Notes under the pieces: model-generated
The model's input: only the letters and a program-made list of their open reading frames with translations
Databases searched by the model: none
What the model was told of the DNA's origin: nothing
Shown here: positions 43,796-51,490 of the stretch, piece by piece
Position numbering within the stretch: position 1 is the first letter of the stretch
Layout of the letters: the number at the start of each line of letters is the position of its first letter
Assembly (NCBI GenBank): GCA_934643455.1
Contig: CAKUBV010000003.1
Coordinates: 124,001 to 188,000 of the forward strand
Length of the DNA: 64,000 nucleotides
DNA from: Candidatus Proelusimicrobium excrementi
GTDB lineage: Bacteria > Elusimicrobiota > Elusimicrobia > Elusimicrobiales > Elusimicrobiaceae
Direction: 5' to 3'
Translations under genes and position numbers: made by a program

Positions 43796-44887
43796 TTAAT
43801 CTGGAGTATCAGATGGAATTTCAAAGAAGAAATGATTTTCTCCAATTTGTGTATGATTTTTTTCTATGGATGAGGAAGTAGACCTATATTTGATATCAAA
43901 ACCATGTTTGTTGGATATTAATTTAGCGATATATAGTCCAAATCCATGCCCTTTTGTCTTTTCGCTATCAATTAATGGATGAGTATAGCGATAATATTTT
44001 TCAAAAATTTTGATGCTTTCGGCTGAGGGAATTGTCGGGCCATAGGACATAAAATCCACAGATACAGCATTAATGGGCATGTCCTGCATGGTAATGACGA
44101 TATCTTGGTTTGGATATGAATATTTTATAGCATTATCTAGAAGAATAAAAAACAATGTGGTTAATGAATCGTAAATTTTTGGTTTATTAAAAGAAGTTCC
44201 TTCTAATTTGATATTGATATGCCTCTGTGCCGCTGCCTGCTTGGCAATACGACTTATCATGTCAATTAGTTTGTAAATACATGTAGAGTGTTTATTTCCG
44301 TACTTAATAGATTCTGGATTTGAAAGGTATCCCATAAAATCTAACTGTTGTTTTAGCAAACCAGCAGATTTGTAGATTGTCTGAGCATACTCTGCACTAT
44401 TTTCAAATTTTTCATCTATAGTGCTACCTTCGGATAGGCTGATGGCCTTCTCCGCATTGCGTAGAATAAGATTAATTGTCGGAGTAATATCGTGAAAACC
44501 ATTGATATAATCTTGCTGTTTGTTTCTAATTGTTTGCTGGATAAATAAGATGGCGTCTTTAATATGAGCTGCCCAATTTTCAAAAACTTTTTCTTCAAAG
44601 ATTTTGGTTGAAAATTTCTGTTGTAAAGTATGAGAAATTTTGTGTCTACTTACGGATGTAAGAATACCAATGAATTTGCATTGCTGATGAGGTAATTCTA
44701 AATCATATACTCGAAATCCTTGAGGACAATATTTTTGATTAAAAGAAGGATTAAAACATTCTCGATGTTGGCAAGTTTGACACATTAAAGGTCGGCTAAC
44801 TAGTTTTCCTTCTAAAACAGTATTATTGTCTATTAATAAAGGAAATGGAGTAAGTGATTTCAATAGTGTTTGAATATCTTTTTGCAT
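43796..44887 (-). CDS. Histidine kinase-like protein with N-terminal Cys cluster
   Basis: 363 residues. The N-terminus has C36-x2-C39-x4-C44-x9-C54, a likely zinc or iron-sulfur site, and C70. A helical dimerisation segment contains FHDITP with His132 as the candidate phospho-acceptor. The ATPase domain shows N-box LLDNAIKYS (D251, N252), FEKYYRY and GHGFGLYIAK (313-322). The usual G1 Asp position reads SYGPTIP, a deviation. No transmembrane helix, so it is a soluble sensor. The receiver gene ends 4 bases upstream. It is A/T-rich and convergent to the RM operon. Confidence 0.82.
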   Translation of the reverse strand: MQKDIQTLLKSLTPFPLLIDNNTVLEGKLVSRPLMCQTCQHRECFNPSFNQKYCPQGFRVYDLELPHQQCKFIGILTSVSRHKISHTLQQKFSTKIFEEKVFENWAAHIKDAILFIQQTIRNKQQDYINGFHDITPTINLILRNAEKAISLSEGSTIDEKFENSAEYAQTIYKSAGLLKQQLDFMGYLSNPESIKYGNKHSTCIYKLIDMISRIAKQAAAQRHINIKLEGTSFNKPKIYDSLTTLFFILLDNAIKYSYPNQDIVITMQDMPINAVSVDFMSYGPTIPSAESIKIFEKYYRYTHPLIDSEKTKGHGFGLYIAKLISNKHGFDIKYRSTSSSIEKNHTQIGENHFFFEIPSDTPD

Positions 44888-44891
44888 ATAT

Positions 44892-45563
44892 TTATTGGTG
44901 TAGTCTAAAAATTAAATTAAGTGCTTGCATCCCTAGATTATACGCTGGGGCGTGAGTATCTAAATGCTGTAAAATTTTTTCTAAAGAAATTTTTTTCCCT
45001 TGCAGTTTATTTATTAACTGTTTTTCAATATTGTGTATTTCGTGTTCGGGTATTTGTATAGTTTGTAAATATTTAGACAGAGCAGACCAGCGACTTTCTA
45101 AACTCATATTTTCTGTAATAATTTGTTCTAATTTTTCTTGACACTCTACAAAAGTAATAGGCTTATCTAAAACATTGTTGGCTAAATTAAAAAACATACA
45201 TTGTGTTGGATCAAATTTATTGCTTGAACATGCAATAATGATTTGCATTGGATTATGCTCTTTTAAATAATGTAAAACTCCCAATCCATCATCTTTAATA
45301 ATTTGTGGATCGACTACACCTTTGATGTCTAAAATAATAATATCAAAGTCACCATTCTTGAGTTTGTTTAATAAAGGAATATCAATTTTCGTAAATGTAT
45401 CAATAGAAAACCCATCTTCTTTTAATGCATCTACTGGGATTGAATTTGTATCATCATCAATTACTGCAATGCGTGTTCTTTTTTTTAATTCTTTAAAAGA
45501 TGGCTGTATATCTTGGGATAATTGGGTAATTGATTTGCGTGATTTCCAAAACATGAAATTCAT
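44892..45563 (-). CDS. Receiver-domain protein without DNA-binding output
   Basis: 223 residues. The receiver domain (about 30-145) has acidic residues D36-D38, phospho-acceptor D79 in IIILDIKG, a Ser pair in ACSSN and K134 in LDKPIT, so it should be phosphorylatable. The remaining 80 residues are helical (LESRWSALSKYLQTIQIPEH) without a helix-turn-helix. It pairs with the downstream kinase. Lack of a DNA-binding domain means output is by protein contact. Its role in the island is unknown. Confidence 0.8.
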   Translation of the reverse strand: MNFMFWKSRKSITQLSQDIQPSFKELKKRTRIAVIDDDTNSIPVDALKEDGFSIDTFTKIDIPLLNKLKNGDFDIIILDIKGVVDPQIIKDDGLGVLHYLKEHNPMQIIIACSSNKFDPTQCMFFNLANNVLDKPITFVECQEKLEQIITENMSLESRWSALSKYLQTIQIPEHEIHNIEKQLINKLQGKKISLEKILQHLDTHAPAYNLGMQALNLIFRLHQ

Positions 45564-45733
45564 TAGGTTGACTCCATCTATAATAAATATATAGATATTG
45601 TATCACTTCTATGGGTTTTGTAAAAATACGACTAAAATAGCTTATAAAATATAGCTGATTTATTATACAGATTGTTTTCTGGTGTTGACATTTGGTTTTT
45701 AGGATGTTTTTACCTATTTTGGGGCTAAAATGG

Positions 45734-45739
45734 TATATT
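45734..45739 (+). promoter_or_regulatory. Candidate extended -10 for the structured RNA
   Basis: TGGTATATT would place transcription start near 45746, exactly where the first hairpin begins. No good -35 is visible at 17 bases. Confidence 0.4.
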
Positions 45740-45745
45740 ATTTGT

Positions 45746-46100
45746 ATGAAATATATACTTTTCGGTATATTATTTCATTTATATTCAAGTTGTCTAAAAA
45801 AGGAGTGTTTTTGGCAGTACCCTAAGCCTTTTGAGGCTTAGATACAATTTCAATCTGTTTTTGGAACCGTATAGGGAATACGGTGCGCTTTTGGGATACC
45901 AAAGGCACAGCTAGACTCCAAAAACAGCCGAATTTTAAACACAGAGTGAACGGCCTAATTACCCGTTTGCCCTGTGTTGAGTGTTTCCTGCCCTTTGGGC
46001 AGGGAACTGCGGCTGTTTATATTTGGGTTAGTCTAGCTGGCTCGGATATAGCAGCCGCCATTTTTATATCCGGCCCGTCTTTCTGGTTCTGTTGTGCAGA
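45746..46100 (+). ncRNA. Large structured RNA (leader or independent ncRNA) before an orphan nuclease gene
   Basis: Reading down: hairpin ATGAAATATATAC/GTATATTATTTCAT (45746-45778, one bulge); CTAAGCC/GGCTTAG (45822-45841); ACCGTAT/ATACGGT (45866-45884); GCTTTTGG/CCAAAGGC with GATA loop (45887-45906). CAGCTAGACT/AGTCTAGCTG (45908-45917 with 46030-46039) is a perfect 10-bp long-range stem. Stacked under it are CCAAA/TTTGG and ACAGCCG/CGGCTGT. Inside is a junction of AACACAG/CTGTGTT and an 11-bp GTTTCCTGCCC/GGGCAGGGAAC hairpin. Last is CGGATATA/TATATCCG (46043-46072). No protein-like frame covers it. No known RNA class was recognised. Confidence 0.7.
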
Positions 46101-46125
46101 TTATTTCATAACAAGGAGATGCTCA

Positions 46126-46926
46126 ATGAACCTCGGAGTACGGGTAGACACCCGCATAAAAGAAAACCTCAAAAAATACCAAACGCAATTACTGCGCTTA
46201 AAAGAGTTAAATGCCAAAGAACCGCCAACAGAAAAGGTTGCAATGGATATGCTATGTGATTTGTTTGGTTATGATTTGGAACATGTCTTTGGACAATACG
46301 GCAACAATAACGGGCGTGCTTGTGATGCGGTCATTAAAGATGATAAAAAGGTTTTTTATGTGTTTGAATGTAAGCGCGTTGGAACGGAAAAGAAAGAATT
46401 TAATAAACACGTCCGGCAGGTAATAGAGTATTGTTCCACGCTAAATGTTCCTTGGGGTATCCTTTCCAATGGGATTTACTGGCAGTTATACTATGTAGAT
46501 GTAAAGGCCCAGCCCGTGACGGCTACTCTTGTATGGGATTTTGACGTTTTGGAACTAAGCCACCGCCAAGCGGCCCACCGAGAAGTATTACTTCCGTTGT
46601 GTCGGGAAGCCATTTCCAAACGCTTAAAAGAGTCTATTTTAGAGGAAAAACGTGCGTTATCTACAGAAAATATTGCTCGCGTCTTACTTAGCGATGAGGT
46701 ATTAAAGGCTATTAGCGGCGTTTTTAAGCGCAAAGTCGGCGTGAGGGTAGATATGGATACCTTGGAAGCTAAAATTCGCGAATTATGCCCAAATTTGCCC
46801 GAAAACATACGCGGTTTCCGCGCTCCTAAGAAAAAGGATAAGCCCGCCCAACCGGAAATTAAGGTGGTTGTGAATAACGAGGGGAAATCTGCTTGCGCCG
46901 TTTGTGCGACGGAGGAACAAAAATGA
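46126..46926 (+). CDS. Orphan HsdR N-terminal-type PD-(D/E)XK nuclease
   Basis: 266 residues. The HSDR_N-type fold contains ACDAVIKDDKKVFYVFECK, giving the catalytic triad D67, E81 and K83. It is preceded by NAKEPPTEKVAMDMLCDLFG and followed by a C-terminal region ending CAVCATEEQK. There is no helicase domain, so it is not a full restriction subunit. AAGGAG lies 8 bases before the ATG at 46126; an upstream frame reaching 45883 would run through the structured RNA and is rejected. It overlaps the lipoprotein gene by 4 bases (ATGA). Possible roles: DNA or RNA cleavage linked to the RNA upstream, or a domesticated HsdR relic. Confidence 0.8.
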   Translation: MNLGVRVDTRIKENLKKYQTQLLRLKELNAKEPPTEKVAMDMLCDLFGYDLEHVFGQYGNNNGRACDAVIKDDKKVFYVFECKRVGTEKKEFNKHVRQVIEYCSTLNVPWGILSNGIYWQLYYVDVKAQPVTATLVWDFDVLELSHRQAAHREVLLPLCREAISKRLKESILEEKRALSTENIARVLLSDEVLKAISGVFKRKVGVRVDMDTLEAKIRELCPNLPENIRGFRAPKKKDKPAQPEIKVVVNNEGKSACAVCATEEQK

Positions 46927-47546
46927 GAAAATTGCTAGGGATATTATGTGTCGTGTTTTGTTTGACAGGATGTGCTAGTTTCTTGGAACGGATTTCATCC
47001 GTGATGTCACCTCAGAAAACAATTAGCAACCACACTAAAGAGTATTATGAAGGCCTTTTGGGAGATAAGGAGGTTAATCCTAACATTTCCTACCAAGATT
47101 TCCTGTTAGCTTTGCAACAACAAGCTGATAAAGAAGGATTACATGTTAGAAAAAAAGGAGCGGGAAATATAGAGTTTAATATCCTGACAATTTGGGCCTT
47201 GGAACACAACATGGATAAGATAAGAGAAGAATTAAGAAGTTATTGTCCAAGCGAAAATAATCAATATTGTCAAAAGTTAGAGGTATTATACGATACAATG
47301 ACTAAAGTGCGTAAAGATATATGTATGTTTTCCCTTAAAAAGAGTAAAGGGAGAAATAGCCTTTTTGAAAATGGTAGTTGTTATAGTGCGTATGACCTGA
47401 CACAAGAAGAGCTCAAAGCAATTTTTGTAAATCCAGACAGGAATTTTATTATCAAATGGGGCTGTACTGATCATAACACTTGTCATATTCCTAACGACCA
47501 AAAAGAAACGATATTTGATACAACCTATTTGTTGTTTGCAATGTGA
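46923..47546 (+). CDS. Lipoprotein of unknown function coupled to the orphan nuclease
   Basis: 207 residues from the ATG at 46923, which has GGAGG upstream and overlaps the nuclease stop. MRKLLGILCVVFCLTGCASF is a lipoprotein signal with lipobox LTGC. The mature part is mixed helical with several Cys (SYCPSENNQYCQKL, WGCTDHNTCHIP) that could form disulfides in the periplasm. The family is not recognised. Coupling of a cytosolic nuclease and an envelope lipoprotein is unusual. A terminator follows. Confidence 0.75.
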   Translation: MRKLLGILCVVFCLTGCASFLERISSVMSPQKTISNHTKEYYEGLLGDKEVNPNISYQDFLLALQQQADKEGLHVRKKGAGNIEFNILTIWALEHNMDKIREELRSYCPSENNQYCQKLEVLYDTMTKVRKDICMFSLKKSKGRNSLFENGSCYSAYDLTQEELKAIFVNPDRNFIIKWGCTDHNTCHIPNDQKETIFDTTYLLFAM

Positions 47547-47551
47547 TATAC

Positions 47552-47580
47552 AAGGCCGACCCAAGAAGTTGGCCTTTTTC
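47552..47580 (+). terminator. Intrinsic terminator after the nuclease-lipoprotein operon
   Basis: AAGGCCGAC and GTTGGCCTT form a 9-bp stem (one G-T pair) followed by TTTTTC. Confidence 0.85.
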
Positions 47581-47623
47581 TTTTGTTAGAATTAAGGATA
47601 TTACTAACAAGGGGGAATCGTAT

Positions 47624-47746
47624 ATGCTTCGTATAAAATTTATAGTCAAAGAGGCTCCTAATTATTCTAAAGAATGTTGGGCCCCGTATTGTTGGGTGGA
47701 CGATTGGGACACCTTAAATGAGTATGCAAGAGGTGTTGGCCTTTAA
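47624..47746 (+). CDS. Small protein, 40 residues, unknown
   Basis: It starts MLRIKFIVKEAPNYSKECWA and continues PYCWVDDWDTLNEYARGVGL. AAGGGGG lies about 10 bases before the ATG. Trp, Cys and Asp content and two compact halves suggest a real small protein rather than noise. It precedes a broken HTH gene, so it may be cargo of a decayed mobile element. No family recognised. Confidence 0.5.
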   Translation: MLRIKFIVKEAPNYSKECWAPYCWVDDWDTLNEYARGVGL

Positions 47747-47751
47747 GCCAG

Positions 47752-47955
47752 CAGAACTCTGGCCCTTGGAAACGGTCCGAATTGGTGGCCCGCAAAGAGG
47801 CCAAACAACCCAAGGTGGATAAAGCCTTGTACACGCAGACATTGGCGCTACAAATCCGCGAATATATGCGCCTAAACGGCCTTAGCTAGGCCGCGTGCGC
47901 GCGGGCTTTGGGGCTTACGGTGGCCCGGGTTAGCCAACTCTTAAAGGAAAATTAA
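47752..47955 (+). pseudogene. HTH-protein remnant with internal amber codon
   Basis: The frame reads SELVARKEAKQPKVDKALYT, then QTLALQIREYMRLNGLS, TAG at 47887-47889, then AACARALGLTVARVSQLLKE and a stop at 47953. Across the TAG this is a continuous helix-turn-helix (LS-x-AACARALGLTVARVSQLL). It resembles small HTH proteins found near serine recombinases, a comparison made from memory. The start is unclear and other frames upstream (MSMQEVLAFKPAELWP) may be part of it. It is presumably a relic of the element that brought the island. Confidence 0.6.
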
Positions 47956-48114
47956 GTTTTTAGTGTTAAATTTTGCAAAATAGATAGAAAGATAGCAAAA
48001 AAGTAGTTGAAAGGGCGAAATGGCGGGATAAGGAAAATCTATCTATTTGATATCTCAGGGGAATTAGGCTTTTTTTACCGACGATGAAGGAGGGGAAAAC
48101 CCTAAATTAAGCAT
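47956..48114. other. AT-rich region before the tRNA, no gene seen
   Basis: Only short low-complexity AT-rich sequence is seen. I find no copy of the tRNA 3' end here and no convincing frame. Confidence 0.5.
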
Positions 48115-48144
48115 TAAAAAATCCCGCCAAAAGTTAAGTGGGAT
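48115..48144 (-). terminator. Terminator downstream of tRNA-His
   Basis: On the minus strand ATCCC and GGGAT pair around an AT loop and are followed by T6, 7-12 bases after the tRNA CCA end. Confidence 0.7.
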
Positions 48145-48150
48145 ATAATA

Positions 48151-48228
<78 letters not shown>

Positions 48229-48471
48229 ATAAATTTGTATTTGTTGCTGTTTCGCTCCTAAAAGTAAGCCATTTAGGCGCCGAAAGCGGCTTATGTCTTT
48301 TTATTCTATCATTTTGACGCTTTTTCTGGCAAGTCGATTTTATTGCATTCTCAAATCGCCGTCAAATAACAGTATCAGCGTACCCCGCGCATTGGAAGTG
48401 ATTGCTTCGCATCCAGGTGCGGTTTTAAAAGCCGCCGTAAATGCGGCTGTCAAAGCAAGTTCTCGTAAACT

Positions 48472-48975
48472 TTACCAGTTTTCTTTATGGATTTTTGCGG
48501 CGTCAAAGCGGTTTTCGCGGCCTTTTGTTTCGTCGGCGTAGCCGAGCACCACTATTCCTACCGGGATAATATTTTCGGGCAGATTAAACGCTTTGCAAAT
48601 TCCGTTTGTTCTTTCTTCATTTGGATATACTCCCAGCCAAACGCTTCCAAGGCCCAAATCCGTTGCGCTTAAGAGCATATTTTGTATGGCTGCGGCGCAA
48701 TCTTGCTGAAAGAAGTCCGTCGCTTCGGTCTTATCCGCGCAGACTATTACGGCGCACGGCGCGGTTTTCAGCATAAGGGAATAAGGATGGGCGGCCATAA
48801 TCCTGTTTTTGCCTTCCTCGCTTTGTACTGTTATAAAGCGCCAAGGCTGTTTGTTTCTGGCCGTCGGGGCGGCCATTGCGGCTTCTAAAATTTTTGTCAA
48901 CTTTTCATTTTCCAAAGCTTTATTTTGATATTTGCGTATGCTTCTTCTGGCAAAAATCGCGTTAAAAAGTTCCAT
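48472..48975 (-). CDS. Nitroreductase family protein
   Basis: 167 residues. It opens ELFNAIFARRSIRKYQNKAL with the FMN-binding RRSIR, continues APTARNKQPWRFITV, and has the distal GSVWLGVYPNEERTNGI and VPVGIVVLGYADE. This matches the small FMN-dependent NAD(P)H nitroreductases common in anaerobes. The natural substrate is unknown. GAGGAG precedes the ATG, located in the end of sdaA 1 base away, so both are in one minus-strand operon. Confidence 0.92.
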   Translation of the reverse strand: MELFNAIFARRSIRKYQNKALENEKLTKILEAAMAAPTARNKQPWRFITVQSEEGKNRIMAAHPYSLMLKTAPCAVIVCADKTEATDFFQQDCAAAIQNMLLSATDLGLGSVWLGVYPNEERTNGICKAFNLPENIIPVGIVVLGYADETKGRENRFDAAKIHKENW

Positions 48976-48976
48976 T

Positions 48977-50194
48977 TTATTTTCTCCTCAGGATTTTTTC
49001 TTGAAAGAATCTGGCAAGCCCGCCTTTTGCCGTTTCGCGGTAGTCGCTGTTCATATCTTTGCCGGTCTGCATCATGGTGGCCAATATATCGTCGTAAGAT
49101 ACGCGGTTGTCGTCATCTGAGGCTATGGCGTAAGTCGCGCAGTCTATTGCACGGCTGGCGGCCAGGGCGTTGCGTTCTATGCAAGGTATTTGCACCAAGC
49201 CGTCCACAGGGTCGCAAGTCAGCCCCAGGTGATGCTCAAGCCCCATTTCGGCGGCGTATTCTATTTGGCGGTTGTTGCCTCCTTCCAGCTGGCAGGCGGC
49301 CGCGGCGGCCATGGCGCATGCTACGCCGACTTCCCCTTGGCAGCCAACTTCCGCGCCTGATATTGAGGCATTGGCTTTTGCCAAATTGCCTATAAGCCCG
49401 GCCGTAGCCAGGGCGCGGGTTATGGGCAGGTCGTCAAGTTCGTAAATTTCTTTTGTGATTCTGAGTACCGCCGGCAGTACGCCGCAGGAGCCGCAGGTCG
49501 GCGCGGTAACGACTTTTCCGCCGCTGGCGTTTTCCTCTGAGCAGGCCAAAGCGTAAGAAAATAATTTGTGCATTCTTCTTACGTATCTTGGGGAAGTATC
49601 GGAAAGTTTAAAATATCTTCTTGCTTTTCTTTCCAGCTGAAGGCTGCCGGGCAGCACTTCCCACTTGGTTATGCCGGAGTTGATTGTGGCTTGCATTTGG
49701 TTCCATATGTCCAGCAGGTAATCCCAAATTTCGGGGCCCTCGCATTCTTCCACATATTCCCAAAGGCTCATTTTTCTTTTTCTGCAATAAACGGTTATTT
49801 CCTGCATGGTTTTAAGCGGATAAATTGATTGAGGAACTTTATCAAAATCATTGTCGTCTTTAATATCCCCGCCGCCTACGCTGTAAACCAGCCAGGAATC
49901 AAGGATATTGTCTTTTTCGTCCAAAGCTTCAAATTTTAAAGCGTTGGGATGCTTAGGCATAAAAACGCTTCCTTCCCATACAATGGAAACCGGTTTGGGT
50001 TCTAAGCCGGAAGTTATGGCAAAATCGGTCAAATGTCCTTTACCGGTAAGGGCGAGGGAGCCGTATAAATGCACTCTAAAACTGTGCGCGGAAGGATTTT
50101 TGCTGTTAAAAATTTCCGCGGCTTTGCGCGGCCCCATAGTGTGGCTGCTGGAAGGGCCCATTCCAACCTTAAATAAATCTTTCAGTGTCTGCAT
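48977..50194 (-). CDS. sdaA: L-serine dehydratase (L-serine ammonia-lyase), iron-sulfur type
   Basis: 405 residues, single-chain (beta then alpha domain). GPSSSHTMGPRKAAEIF is the beta-domain signature. The alpha domain has TAPTCGSCGVLPAVLRI, GCQGEVGVACAMAAAAACQL and the cluster cysteines in LTCDPVDGLVQIPCIERN, ending with ETAKGGLARFF. It deaminates L-serine to pyruvate using an oxygen-labile [4Fe-4S] cluster, a catabolic route in anaerobes. The nitroreductase gene follows by 1 base. Confidence 0.95.
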   Translation of the reverse strand: MQTLKDLFKVGMGPSSSHTMGPRKAAEIFNSKNPSAHSFRVHLYGSLALTGKGHLTDFAITSGLEPKPVSIVWEGSVFMPKHPNALKFEALDEKDNILDSWLVYSVGGGDIKDDNDFDKVPQSIYPLKTMQEITVYCRKRKMSLWEYVEECEGPEIWDYLLDIWNQMQATINSGITKWEVLPGSLQLERKARRYFKLSDTSPRYVRRMHKLFSYALACSEENASGGKVVTAPTCGSCGVLPAVLRITKEIYELDDLPITRALATAGLIGNLAKANASISGAEVGCQGEVGVACAMAAAAACQLEGGNNRQIEYAAEMGLEHHLGLTCDPVDGLVQIPCIERNALAASRAIDCATYAIASDDDNRVSYDDILATMMQTGKDMNSDYRETAKGGLARFFQEKILRRK

Positions 50195-50223
50195 ATAAAA
50201 ATGTTACTATATATTTAATATTT

Positions 50224-50778
50224 ATGGGTATACTTGATATTATATTGCTGACTTTAAGCCTTTCAATAGATAATTTTGCCGTAAGCGCAGCTTCTTCCTG
50301 CGGGGGCGGCAAAGCGGGCCGGGCGCAAAGCGCGAAGGCGGCTTTAAGCTTCAGTTTAACGGGGCTTATCTTTTTGTCGGCGGGATACTACGGCGGCGGG
50401 AAACTTCTTAAATTTATCAGCAGCTGGGATCATATTATCGGCCCTCTTATTTTATTTTACTTGGGCGCAAAAATGATAAAGGGGGCTTTTTCCAAGCGGG
50501 ATGATAGCCCCGTCTGCCGAAATATGAACAGTTTAAAAGTGCTTTTGGCCCTTGCCGTCGCAACCAACATAGATGTTTTGGCGGCAGGCGTATCAATCGC
50601 CGCGCTTGAAGTCAAAATAATGGCTGTGGCTTTGTTTTTATTTTTGTTCGTAAATTCCGCCGTCTTAATCGGTTTTGGCCTGGGGGCCAAACTGGGCGGG
50701 CGTCTGGGCGATAAAACGGAGGCCGCGGGCGGTATAGTTCTTATTTTGCTTAGTTTAAAGATTTTTTTGGAAGGTTAA
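50224..50778 (+). CDS. MntP-like manganese efflux protein
   Basis: 184 residues with six transmembrane helices in two repeats. The first repeat has LSLSIDNFAVSAASSCGG (acidic Asp in IDNFAVSA); the second has VATNIDVLAAGVSIAAL. Gly-rich GFGLGAKLGGRLGDK separates later helices. This matches the MntP/YebN Mn(II) exporter family. The start ATG at 50224 sits in AT-rich promoter-like sequence; 39 upstream bases in frame overlap the divergent sdaA start and are excluded. A diverged second copy follows. Confidence 0.8.
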   Translation: MGILDIILLTLSLSIDNFAVSAASSCGGGKAGRAQSAKAALSFSLTGLIFLSAGYYGGGKLLKFISSWDHIIGPLILFYLGAKMIKGAFSKRDDSPVCRNMNSLKVLLALAVATNIDVLAAGVSIAALEVKIMAVALFLFLFVNSAVLIGFGLGAKLGGRLGDKTEAAGGIVLILLSLKIFLEG

Positions 50779-50850
50779 GATATTGTTTCAAAAGGGCAAT
50801 TTATGTAAAATTTTGCTATACATTTGATACAATTAATTATAGGATTCTTT

Positions 50851-51417
50851 ATGGGAATAATATCATTAATAATAATATTGTTATGTATCTCCACCGGTTG
50901 TTTTGCGATAGGCGTAACTTCCGGCAGCAAACTGGGCAGCTGTTATAAGTCCTCCGTGGCTTTGAAGACGACTTTCGTTTTCGTCGTTACCAGTCTTTTG
51001 GCTTTGTCCTTAAGTTTTATTTTGGGCAAGCTTTTGTATAACAGCGTTTCGCACGTGTCAACGTGGATAGCCTTCGCGTTGTTCTTCTTAATCGGCGTGC
51101 GGCTTCTTATGGAATCCATCGAGAAATCCCCCAGCCTCAATTATACCGATATAGTTCAAAGTTCTTATCTTATAAGGGTTGCGGTGCAGGCCAGCGTTGA
51201 TTCTTTTATGCTTGGCTTTGTGCTTGCGCTTGTGGCGCCCAGGCTGCTTTTGGGCACTTTGTTTTTATCGGCTTTGTTTACCTTTTTGTCCGTAACTTTG
51301 GGTCTTTCCCACGGACACAGCTTCACCAAAACCGTTTTGGGCAACAGACTTCAGCTGATTGCCGGTATTATTATGGTAATCATAGCGGTAAGATTTGTGA
51401 TAATCGCCAACGGTTAA
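50851..51417 (+). CDS. MntP-like paralogue, diverged
   Basis: About 188 residues, six transmembrane helices and the same length as the preceding gene. The first acidic motif is altered: STGCFAIGVTSGSKLG, with Gly-Cys where MntP has Asp-Asn. The second repeat keeps Asp in VQASVDSFMLGFVLAL. The end HGHSFTKTVLGNRLQLIAGI also fits the family. Loss of the first metal-site Asp suggests a changed substrate or no transport. I start at the ATG at 50851 with AGGAT upstream rather than a TTG at 50824. Confidence 0.7.
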   Translation: MGIISLIIILLCISTGCFAIGVTSGSKLGSCYKSSVALKTTFVFVVTSLLALSLSFILGKLLYNSVSHVSTWIAFALFFLIGVRLLMESIEKSPSLNYTDIVQSSYLIRVAVQASVDSFMLGFVLALVAPRLLLGTLFLSALFTFLSVTLGLSHGHSFTKTVLGNRLQLIAGIIMVIIAVRFVIIANG

Positions 51418-51440
51418 TTTTAAACCGCATATTATATTTT

Positions 51441-51469
51441 AAAAACGCTGCCGCTTTGCAGCGTTTTTT
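51441..51469 (+). terminator. Intrinsic terminator before hpt
   Basis: AACGCTGC and GCAGCGTT form an 8-bp stem with loop CGCTTT followed by TTTT. It ends the membrane-protein transcript. Confidence 0.9.
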
Positions 51470-51490
51470 ATAGCAAGGAGCAAATTAATT

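Noticed and set aside
45802..45825. Tiny leader peptide (TTG start, about four codons) after AAGGAG
   Set aside because: Possible but too short to support; no attenuator with a T run follows.
45883..46125. In-frame extension of the nuclease gene by 81 codons upstream
   Set aside because: The extension is entirely within the structured RNA, while the ATG at 46126 has a good ribosome site and the homology begins there.
48229..48471. Small gene between tRNA-His and the nitroreductase
   Set aside because: The open frames are low-complexity, have no ribosome site and overlap the tRNA promoter region.
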